From positions 1 through 64,000 of the forward strand of contig CAMAQH010000006.1 in assembly GCA_945860295.1 (NCBI GenBank): 64,000 nucleotides of DNA, read 5' to 3'. Every line of letters starts with the position of its first letter. Position 1 is the stretch's first letter. The position numbers and the translations under genes are program-made. Source of the stretch: Prosthecobacter debontii. Lineage in GTDB: Bacteria > Verrucomicrobiota > Verrucomicrobiia > Verrucomicrobiales > Verrucomicrobiaceae. This document shows, one piece after another, positions 57,532-64,000 of this stretch. The notes beneath the pieces are model-generated. The model ran no database searches and was not told where the DNA came from. It worked only from the letters and a program-made list of their open reading frames with translations.

Positions 57532-58182
57532 TCAAGCATCACTGAACGCATCAAATGCCTTTTGTCTAGCATCTTGCGCGGGAGTGACGGGCGAGATGGA
57601 GAAGGTTACTTGGTTGTTACGATCTTCTTGAATTGTTCGGAAGTCATTTCTGAGAGGAGTTTCAAATTCTTCCGCGCCTGCTTGGATTCTTGGTTGTATT
57701 GCTCCTCCGTCATATCTCCTGAATTTATCTGATACGTTGTAGTCGAGTCCATGCTTTTTAGCGACGTCTTGTGCGGCTGTTTCATAATCGGTTTTGGCTC
57801 CTGTTTTGTTGACGGCTTTATAGATATGGAATAAATCCCTGCTCGGTGGCGGGGCGCCCTTAGCAGACGACTTCGCATGCATACTCTCGTGAGTTTGAGG
57901 CGTGGAGAATACCAGACCTACCCGTGAGAATGGAGGAACGAATTTGCCGTTCGCTGATTTTTTCGGCGGCACGCTTGGCCCGTTTAACTTTGCATCCGTC
58001 AGTTTCAGACCTCCCCAACGCCAATCAGGCCACCCAGCGTCCTGGGTGGCCTGATTTAAAGAGAGAGTGCTTTGAAAGCCAGACGTGTCCGCGAAGTCGG
58101 CGTTTAGAAGCGGCAGATGAAGTGACCGTGAAAGCGGTGCCTGCTGTGGAAGAGGGGCTTGAGTTGTTTTAGAGGCTGACAT
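57532..58182 (-). pseudogene. Uncertain minus-strand gene, probably frameshifted
   Basis: An open frame of 216 codons has no recognised domain. Around 57606-57760 another frame reads more naturally (INSGDMTEEQYNQESKQARK then LLSEMTSEQFKKIVTTK), while the first half of the long frame (KTDYETAAQDVAKKHGLDYN) also looks genuine. A join at about 57710-57730 would give a plausible C-terminus, so a frameshift is suspected. A 15-bp hairpin cuts through its N-terminal part, arguing that the real start is further in. Surrounded by other remnants. Confidence 0.3.
58023..58056. repeat. 15-bp perfect inverted repeat
   Basis: AATCAGGCCACCCAG (58023-58037) and CTGGGTGGCCTGATT (58042-58056) are perfectly complementary around a 4-base loop. 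The stem is strong enough to be a terminator, although only a short T/A stretch follows on the plus strand. It falls in the middle of an unconvincing open frame. Confidence 0.65.
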
Positions 58183-58195
58183 GACTTGCTAGCCA

Positions 58196-58327
58196 GCGTC
58201 GGAACCGCTCTCATGGCGGCACTTCAGTAAGAAATCACCCGCATGGCACGCAGCGCTCAGCCTCTATCAAGTCAAATCCCACGGCGGTAAATTCGGCGGC
58301 ATCTTCGACTACTCTCGCAACTGTTAA
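58196..58327 (+). pseudogene. C-terminal scrap of an unidentified gene
   Basis: One frame ends HAALSLYQVKSHGGKFGGIF then DYSRNC and a TAA at 58325-58327. The composition and ending look like the C-terminus of a real protein, but no start or family is visible. It directly precedes the PLD-helicase remnant and may come from the same lost operon. Confidence 0.3.
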
Positions 58328-58333
58328 AAACCA

Positions 58334-58747
58334 ATGAGCGAATGATTTAAATCCGGCTCCGAACTCTTGATCGACGATAACAGCGACAGCGAATCGAAGG
58401 TCCGCAACTACCTGACGGATTGGTGCGAGCTTTCGAAGACCATCGACATCGCCACGGGATACTTTGAATACGGTGCCTTGCTTGCACTCAAAGACAAATG
58501 GCAGCAGGTCGATTCGATCCGCCTCCTCATGGGTGATGAAGTCTCCAAGCGCACCAAGCGTGCGTTCGAGGAAGGTCTGAAAAAGATCGCCACCACGCTG
58601 AATGCCAGCTTGAAGAGCGAGAAGAAAGCCAACGACTTCTTGTATCTCAGCTACCGCTGGGACACCAGCGAGAGCATGGCCGCTAACGTGGCTATCATCT
58701 GGCACGTCCTTGCACGCTCGGATAGTCGTGCCGAGGCAATTTTTTGA
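58334..58747 (+). pseudogene. Truncated N-terminus of a PLD-nuclease/helicase protein
   Basis: The frame starts MSE, has a TGA at codon 4 (58343-58345), then reads FKSGSELLIDDNSDSESKV, RNYLTDWCELSKTIDIATGY, FEYGALLALKDKWQQVDSIR and LLMGDEVSKRTKRAFEEGL. This is the pattern of the N-terminal phospholipase-D-like module of large SNF2/DEAD-type helicases found in defence islands. The gene stops after about 138 codons while the full protein would exceed 900 residues. It is a remnant; the nonsense codon and truncation make it inactive. Confidence 0.65.
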
Positions 58748-58796
58748 GGTGATCGAGCCGCAGGAAAGATGAATGACGAATGATCTGAACTTCGGT

Positions 58797-59804
58797 CTAT
58801 CGCTTCACGGCATCCCAGACCTTGGTGTATTTGGCTAGATCGGGGCCGAGGTCCTGGATGACTTCACTCTTGGCGCGGACTTCGTCGGTGATGATGACGG
58901 CGGGGTTCTTGAGGAATTCGGGGCTGACTTTTTTTAAGGCTTCGGTGTTCGGGCAGAGGTAGCCCATCCACTGCATGTTCTGGGCGGCGACGGTGGGGTC
59001 GAGTAGGAAATTAATGAAGGTGTGGGCCAGCGCTTTCTGCGGGGCGGACTTAAGGATGACCATTTCGTCACAACTCATGGTGACGCCTTCCTGCGGGATG
59101 AGGATGCCAACTTTGGGGTTCTCCTGGGTGAGCTGAAAGAGGTCGCCACTGTAGCCATGCACGAGCAGGAACTCGCCTGAATCGAGTCCGGCCTTGTAGC
59201 CTTCGTTGTCAAACTTGGCGGCGTTGTTTTTCCAACGCAGTAGGACTGCCTGTGCGGCGGCGAGCTTGGCGTCATCGCGCGTGTTGATGCTGTGGCCGAG
59301 TGATTTTAAGGCCGCGCCGATGGTCTCGCGCATGTCATCGAAGAGGGTGATGCGCTGGGCCAGCTCAGGGCGCTCAAACATGGACCAGGAGGGCAGGGGA
59401 GCTTTCACTTTGTCCTGCCGATAGGCGATGACGGCATAACCCAGGGTGTAAGGCACGCTGTGGAGCATGGTCTTGTCGGAGACCTTGTCGAGCACGGCAG
59501 GGTCGACGTGCTTGAGGTTAGGCAGTTTGGTGTGGTCGAGCTCACTGAGGAGTCCTTCCTGAGCCATGACCTGGATCATGTAGCTGGTGGGGACGATCAC
59601 GTCGTAGCCGGTGGCTCCGGCTTTGAGCTTGGCGTACATGGCCTCATTGGAATCGAAGGTGTCGATGACGATACGGCAGGCATGATCGGCCTCGAACTTC
59701 TCCACCGCCTCTGGGCTGATGTAGTCTGCCCAGGTGAAGAGGTGCAGGGTCTCGGCTGCCTGTAGCGGCAGGACGGCGAGCGCGAGTAACAGGAGCGACT
59801 TCAT
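58797..59804 (-). CDS. PotD-like spermidine/putrescine-type substrate-binding protein
   Basis: A 335-residue periplasmic binding protein with a signal peptide (MKSLLLLALAVLPLQAA) and the PotD/PotF opening LHLFTWADYISPEAVEKFEA, followed by VIDTFDSNEAMYAKLKAGAT and YDVIVPTSYMIQVMAQEGLL. It would bind polyamine or a related cation for an ABC importer, but no permease or ATPase gene accompanies it. The ATG at 59804 overlaps the proB stop by 4 bases; the upstream frame lies in proB and was excluded. Confidence 0.88.
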   Translation of the reverse strand: MKSLLLLALAVLPLQAAETLHLFTWADYISPEAVEKFEADHACRIVIDTFDSNEAMYAKLKAGATGYDVIVPTSYMIQVMAQEGLLSELDHTKLPNLKHVDPAVLDKVSDKTMLHSVPYTLGYAVIAYRQDKVKAPLPSWSMFERPELAQRITLFDDMRETIGAALKSLGHSINTRDDAKLAAAQAVLLRWKNNAAKFDNEGYKAGLDSGEFLLVHGYSGDLFQLTQENPKVGILIPQEGVTMSCDEMVILKSAPQKALAHTFINFLLDPTVAAQNMQWMGYLCPNTEALKKVSPEFLKNPAVIITDEVRAKSEVIQDLGPDLAKYTKVWDAVKR

Positions 59805-60583
59805 GATTGCTTGGGGAAGCGTGTGCAGATGCCGCCACCGGCCACGACGGAGGGGAGCTGCTCGGCCTGACGGCCACTGGCGATGATGCACTCGACGCCG
59901 CCACGCACGGCTTCCTGGACGGCGCGTAGTTTTGAAATCATGCCGCCGGTGCCTAGCTTGGTCTTTTCTTCCTGGGCGTGATGGATGACGAGATCGACAT
60001 CTGCGACGACGGGGATGGGGCCTTCCTCTGGCTTGGTCATGTCACGCAGCAGGCCGGGTGCGCTTGTGAGTAGGATGAGCAGGTCGGCTCCCCAAAGGCA
60101 GGCGATGCGGGAGGAGAGTTTGTCGTTGTCGCCAAAGCGCAGTTCCTCAATGGCGACGCTGTCGTTCTCGTTGATCACGGGCACGACTTGGGGGAAGTCG
60201 AGCAGTCGCTCCAGTGTGGCTTTGACTCGACTAGCGCGGTCGGTCTGGGCCAGATCTTCATGCGTGACGAGAAGCTGAGCGACATGGAGTCCGTGATCAC
60301 GCAGTAGATTTTCATAGGCATGCATGAGATGGGTCTGGCCGACGGCTGCCAAGGCCTGAAGGGTGGTCATGTCGGTGGGGCGCTCATTCAACTCCAGTGG
60401 CTTCAAGCCTGAGGCCACGGCGCCACTGCTGACGACGACGACACTGTGCCCGGCGGCTTTCATCAAGGCCACGGCTTCGACAAGCTTGCGCAACTGCACG
60501 GGATCAGGCTCTGGGCTGTTCAGCTTGGTGAGGATGCCGGTGCCGAATTTGAGGACGATGCGCTTGGTTGCTGTGCTGGACAT
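59801..60583 (-). CDS. proB: Glutamate 5-kinase, short form without PUA domain
   Basis: A 260-residue amino-acid kinase: RIVLKFGTGILTK (ATP phosphate loop), VVVVSSGAVASGL, NENDSVAIEELRFGDNDKLS with catalytic Asp residues, and GTGGMISKLRAVQEAV. It phosphorylates glutamate at the start of proline synthesis. At 260 residues it lacks the C-terminal PUA domain found in the E. coli protein (367), as in many short ProB forms. Expressed within a minus-strand operon after birA; no proA is present in the window. Confidence 0.92.
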   Translation of the reverse strand: MSSTATKRIVLKFGTGILTKLNSPEPDPVQLRKLVEAVALMKAAGHSVVVVSSGAVASGLKPLELNERPTDMTTLQALAAVGQTHLMHAYENLLRDHGLHVAQLLVTHEDLAQTDRASRVKATLERLLDFPQVVPVINENDSVAIEELRFGDNDKLSSRIACLWGADLLILLTSAPGLLRDMTKPEEGPIPVVADVDLVIHHAQEEKTKLGTGGMISKLRAVQEAVRGGVECIIASGRQAEQLPSVVAGGGICTRFPKQS

Positions 60584-60632
60584 GGTGGAGGCGCAGAAAA
60601 GAACACGCTAGCCGTGCTCGCAAGGGCTTCTC

Positions 60633-61427
60633 TCACACGACCTGACGGACACCTTCAGCGCTGCTGAGCGTGGTGAGTGTGCCGTCGGGGAGGGAGAGGA
60701 TGAGGTGGCCTTCGCTATTCAGGTCCATGGCGTGACCGAAGAGTTCGCGGCCTTCGACGGTGGCGCGAATCTGGCGACCGATGAGCCAACTGCGGTCGCG
60801 TACTTCGGCGACGGATTCATGGAAGTCGTGATCAAGGCGCTGAAACTGGTGATGAAGCTGACGCAGCAGGACCAGAGCGAGCTGCTGGCGATCTAGCTCG
60901 CGGATGATGGGTCGCTGGAGGGCAGTGAGCAGGGAGGTGGCTGAGTTTGCAAGCTCAGGTGGGAAGTCGCCTGTATTCACATTGAGTCCGATCCCGAGGA
61001 CGATGGCCATGCCCTGCGGTGGTGTCACGGCTTCGGCAAGCAGGCCGCTGACTTTGCGGTCATGCAGGTACACGTCGTTCGGCCACTTGATCATTGGCTT
61101 TAAAGGCAGCTCATCTTCAATGGCATGGCAGATGGCCAAGGCAGCGAGGGTGGTGAGACGAGGCCACAATGCGGTGGGCGCGTCAGGCCGCAGCAGCAAC
61201 GAGAGCATGAGATCCTTACCCTTTGGTGTGACCCAACGGTTGTCGCGGCGCCCACGCCCGGCGGTCTGTGATTCGGTGAAGAGGACGAGACCTGCTGGCT
61301 CACCCGCCATGGCGGTCTCACGGACGGCATCACTGGTGGAGCCAATCTCGTCGGCGACCTGCACGCGCCAGGGGAGGGCTTCGGCCTGGCAGGCGGCATT
61401 CAGGGCGCTGGCATCGAGTCGGCTCAT
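60633..61427 (-). CDS. birA: Biotin--protein ligase, no repressor domain
   Basis: A 264-residue enzyme, catalytic and C-terminal domains only: EIGSTSDAVRETA, the biotin/ATP loop ESQTAGRGRRDNRW, PMIKWPNDVYLHDRKVSGLL, and GIGLNVN. It activates biotin as the adenylate and transfers it to acyl carboxylase carriers. There is no N-terminal HTH, so it is not expected to be a regulator. ATG at 61427 overlaps the stop of the upstream CDF gene by 4 bases; 15 upstream codons were excluded. Confidence 0.92.
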   Translation of the reverse strand: MSRLDASALNAACQAEALPWRVQVADEIGSTSDAVRETAMAGEPAGLVLFTESQTAGRGRRDNRWVTPKGKDLMLSLLLRPDAPTALWPRLTTLAALAICHAIEDELPLKPMIKWPNDVYLHDRKVSGLLAEAVTPPQGMAIVLGIGLNVNTGDFPPELANSATSLLTALQRPIIRELDRQQLALVLLRQLHHQFQRLDHDFHESVAEVRDRSWLIGRQIRATVEGRELFGHAMDLNSEGHLILSLPDGTLTTLSSAEGVRQVV

Positions 61428-62332
61428 GGCAATTGATCGCCAGGGTGCAGTTCTTCGTGATCGCCGACGCACTCCAAATGCGTGGTGAGATGCACCTGAT
61501 GATCGACGCTGTGCTGCACGGCGCTCTCGATCTGAGTGGCGATGCGATGTGCGTCACGCAGGGAGATGTCATCGGGGAAAAGGAAATGTACATCGACATA
61601 ATGTACATGCCCGGCATTGCGATGGCGCAGCGCGTGGAAGGTGACGCAATGTTTGGCGGTTTCGCGGGCCAGGGATTCATCCAGCACACGCGTCAGCGCC
61701 GGATCAGCGTGATCCATGAGTCCGATGACGCTTTGGCGAAGCAGGTCATAACCGGAGACGAGGATGTTTGCGGCCATGAGTAAACCGCAGATGGGGTCCC
61801 ACCAGGGCTGACCTGTGAGATGCATGAGGCCGAGTCCCACGAGAGCCCCGAGGCTGGTCCAGCAATCGGTGAGCACATGCTTGCCATTGGAGACGAGAAT
61901 GAGGGAGTTTTGTCCGCGACCAATGCGGAGGAGATACCAGCCGAGTCCGCCATTGATGACGATGGTGAGGGCGGTGATCCAGACCCCGGCGCTGAGATTG
62001 GCGACCTCCGCCCCGCCGATCCAGCGGCGCACGGATTCATAGATGATGAAGACCGCTGCAAGCACGATGAGTCCGCCTTCAACACCGGCTGAGAAAAAGG
62101 AAATCTTGCTGTGGCCATAGCGGTGATCTTCATCGGCTGGCTGCCCGGCTAACCAAAGGCTGTAAGTGGCAAAGATGACGGCGGCGACGTGAACGACGGA
62201 CTCGGCGGCATCACCCAGAATGGCCGCTGAGCCGGTGAGCAGATACGCGCCCATTTTGAGCACGAGCATGACAAAGCCCGTGATCAAAGAGAGTCGCATC
62301 GCTGACGAGGCGCTGGCGGATGCGGAGTTCAT
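61424..62332 (-). CDS. Cation diffusion facilitator family transporter
   Basis: A 302-residue metal efflux protein with about six TM segments and a C-terminal cytoplasmic domain. Family marks are KMGAYLLTGSAAILGDAAESVV, EDHRYGHSKISFFSAGVEGG and HVLTDCWTSLGALVGLGLMH. TM5 keeps the H-x-x-x-D pair. TM2, where [HD]xxxD normally sits, reads ESVVH, so the metal site is altered and specificity (Zn, Mn, Fe or other) cannot be assigned. It overlaps both neighbours by 4 bases. Confidence 0.85.
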   Translation of the reverse strand: MNSASASASSAMRLSLITGFVMLVLKMGAYLLTGSAAILGDAAESVVHVAAVIFATYSLWLAGQPADEDHRYGHSKISFFSAGVEGGLIVLAAVFIIYESVRRWIGGAEVANLSAGVWITALTIVINGGLGWYLLRIGRGQNSLILVSNGKHVLTDCWTSLGALVGLGLMHLTGQPWWDPICGLLMAANILVSGYDLLRQSVIGLMDHADPALTRVLDESLARETAKHCVTFHALRHRNAGHVHYVDVHFLFPDDISLRDAHRIATQIESAVQHSVDHQVHLTTHLECVGDHEELHPGDQLP

Positions 62333-63018
62333 GAAAGCAGCAGTTCACACACACGCTCTGTTTCTGCCAGGCTTTCCAAGCACTGCCAGGGCTGGTGAAT
62401 GCGCAGCGCGTCGGCCTGGAAATGGCCTGTGCCAACCGCGAGGCAACGCGCGCCGATGGCATGGGCGCAGGAGATGTCCTTTGGCGTGTCGCCGATGACA
62501 ATGACATCTGCCACGGTGTAGCTGCGACCGGTGGCTGCGGTCATGCGCTGCATGGCGACAGGGCCGAGAAGATTTCGGTCCTCGGCATCATCCCCAAAGG
62601 CACCGTCCACAAAGCGTGAGCCGAGATCAAAGCGCGCGAGCTTCATCTCCGCGCCACGCCGTACATTGCCAGTGAGAAGGCCGATGTCTGCGCCGCCTGC
62701 GGACTCCAGCATGGTTAAAAGCGACCCGATGCCTGGAAGGGTCTCGCCGATAAATAATTCGTCATGCAGTCGGCGGTGCAGGTGCCCGAGGTAGCAGCTC
62801 AGATAGGCGGTGATCGCCGCTGCTTCATAAGCGTGCCCTACCTGGCCGAACAAACGACGCAGCACGCCGCCATCGGTGGCACCCGCGAGATCGAGAGGCG
62901 GTAGTTCATGTCTGGCCACGCCAAATATTTCCTCAGCCGCATCTAGCAAAGAGGCACCACCAGCACCGCCTGTGTCGAGCAGGGTTCCATCAATATCGAA
63001 GAGTAAAAGTCGGGGCAT
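62329..63018 (-). CDS. HAD-family phosphatase, phosphoglycolate-phosphatase-like
   Basis: A 229-residue HAD hydrolase: motif I LLLFDIDGTLLDTGG (nucleophile Asp and general acid Asp), motif II GLLTGN, and motif III/IV IGDTPKDISCA. A helical cap is inserted after motif I. Gph-like enzymes remove phosphate from 2-phosphoglycolate or nucleotides; the substrate is unproven. It is the first gene of the minus-strand run and overlaps the CDF gene by 4 bases (62329-62332). Confidence 0.88.
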   Translation of the reverse strand: MPRLLLFDIDGTLLDTGGAGGASLLDAAEEIFGVARHELPPLDLAGATDGGVLRRLFGQVGHAYEAAAITAYLSCYLGHLHRRLHDELFIGETLPGIGSLLTMLESAGGADIGLLTGNVRRGAEMKLARFDLGSRFVDGAFGDDAEDRNLLGPVAMQRMTAATGRSYTVADVIVIGDTPKDISCAHAIGARCLAVGTGHFQADALRIHQPWQCLESLAETERVCELLLS

Positions 63019-63152
63019 GGTGTTTGGAGCACCGCCATTAGCCTAAATTCAGCAATGAGGAACCACTGAATACACCGAATACACAGAAAAATTGAATCAG
63101 CATTCTGCGTTCGACATCGGTCATGCTTTGTGGTGACATGTCGTATCCAATC

Positions 63153-64000
63153 ATGAATACCTTGTTCCAGGAAACTACTTTTCTATCGAATCTATATGCC
63201 ACGCCAGCGGACTGGCAGCGGGACTTGTTTTATTCAGTCGTCAGAGGCGGGCATCTGCGTGCGGGATATGAGCACCGAATTCAGCGCGAGACTTATCCTG
63301 GGCATGAGCTGATTCTATGCATCGGTGGACGTGGCTGGGTTCAGGTCAATGGTAAGCGCCATGAAGTTGTCGGAGATGAGTTGGTGTGGGTGAACTGCCA
63401 CCATCCGCACGCCTATGGTGCGATCACCAATGAGCCTTGGGAACTGTATTGGATTCGTGTTGAAGGCAGGCCTCTGGAGAAAGTCGCCAAGTTATTGGAG
63501 ATACGTTCGCAGCCAGTGATTCGGAGTTTTGATGCGCGTCAGGCCACGCAGGAATTTGAACGAGTATTCCGTTACATGACAGGAAACCGCCCAAGTGATG
63601 CCGCGCTGGTGAATGCTGCTGTGACGGCGCTCATTGCCCTAGCTTTTGAGGCACGCCTTTCTGATCTCGACATTATACGTCCGGAGTTGCCGATGCCGGT
63701 GCAGAAGGCGCTGGAGAAGATGCGACTCTACTTTCATACCCCGATTCGTGTGATCGAACTCGCTCAACTCGCGGGCATGAGTGAGAGTCATTTTAGTCGC
63801 CAATTTAAAACCGCCATCGGCACTAGCCCGATTGATTGGCTGCGGCGTGAGCGAATCAATCAGGCGAAGCATCGTCTCATCGAGTCTGAAGACGCCATTA
63901 AGGAGGTCGCAAGGCAGGTAGGCTACAGCGATCAGTTTTTCTTCAGCAAGGATTTCAAAAAGATGACGAAGCTAACGCCAACTCAGTTCCGTGAACAAGA
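63153..64000 (+). CDS. AraC-family transcriptional regulator, cut by window end
   Basis: About 282 codons are present and the frame is still open at the window end. The N-terminal half is a cupin-like sensing domain (GGHLRAGYEHRIQRETYPGH, CIGGRGWVQVNGKRHEVVGD, WELYWIRVEG). The C-terminal part has both AraC helix-turn-helices: RVIELAQLAGMSESHFSRQF with GTSPIDWLRRERI, then AIKEVARQVGYSDQFFFSKD and FKKMTKLTPTQFR. Ligands of such regulators are usually sugars. In-frame ATGs at 63123 and 63138 are alternatives. Divergent from the HAD-CDF-birA-proB-potD operon. Confidence 0.9.
   Translation, partial: MNTLFQETTFLSNLYATPADWQRDLFYSVVRGGHLRAGYEHRIQRETYPGHELILCIGGRGWVQVNGKRHEVVGDELVWVNCHHPHAYGAITNEPWELYWIRVEGRPLEKVAKLLEIRSQPVIRSFDARQATQEFERVFRYMTGNRPSDAALVNAAVTALIALAFEARLSDLDIIRPELPMPVQKALEKMRLYFHTPIRVIELAQLAGMSESHFSRQFKTAIGTSPIDWLRRERINQAKHRLIESEDAIKEVARQVGYSDQFFFSKDFKKMTKLTPTQFREQ

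Overview
The window looks like chromosomal DNA from a member of the Verrucomicrobiota, probably a Prosthecobacter/Verrucomicrobium-like organism. This is an inference from gene content: a PVC-type CxxCH heme protein with a HEAT-like region, a DUF1501 protein, a sulfatase, an ECF sigma factor directly beside a Ser/Thr kinase with a WD40-like tail, secreted EF-hand proteins, and zinc-ribbon/single-TM proteins, together with a Gram-negative envelope set (Tol-Pal, an LpxA fragment). No rRNA, tRNA or CRISPR array was seen.

Layout. 1-3.3 kb: a cut-off secreted protein, a WYL regulator, a PilT-like ATPase and folB. 3.3-7.3 kb: a compact tolQ-tolR-tolA/tonB-tolB-pal operon. 7.5-10.0 kb: feoA-feoB plus a 46-residue Cys-rich membrane protein. 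10.1-16.9 kb: a complete F1Fo ATP synthase operon (atpBEFHAGDC) with a CRP/FNR-type palindrome in front and a terminator-like hairpin after atpE. 16.9-17.9 kb: a decayed IS256-type transposase and a broken gene. 17.9-22.2 kb: the kinase/sigma pair. 22.2-27.7 kb: a three-gene operon of exported proteins (YHYH/EF-hand/PEBP fusion, sulfatase, metallophosphoesterase). 27.8-31.9 kb: small metabolic and hypothetical genes, including a ThiF-like enzyme and a prenyl diphosphate synthase. 31.9-33.3 kb: a scar of structured non-coding DNA, an LpxA fragment and an IS66-like remnant. 33.4-34.6 kb: an AI-2E family transporter split by one in-frame TGA. 34.7-43.5 kb: the heme protein, a TPR-redoxin protein, htpG, clpS and an EF-hand protein.

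44.0-51.2 kb holds the most interesting unit: a 1756-residue protein with an N-terminal FHA domain, an enormous coiled coil and a C-terminal domain that reads like the GrpE beta domain, followed immediately by a lid-less Hsp70 and a 112-residue basic protein, closed by a strong terminator. I read this as a phosphothreonine-responsive, coiled-coil-scaffolded Hsp70/nucleotide-exchange module.

51.3-64 kb: DUF1501 and zinc-ribbon proteins, hisC, an MFS transporter, a small gene with an Smr-domain gene, a degraded patch containing a PLD-helicase remnant, then a tightly overlapping minus-strand operon (HAD phosphatase, CDF transporter, BirA, ProB, PotD-like protein) and an AraC-type regulator cut by the window end.
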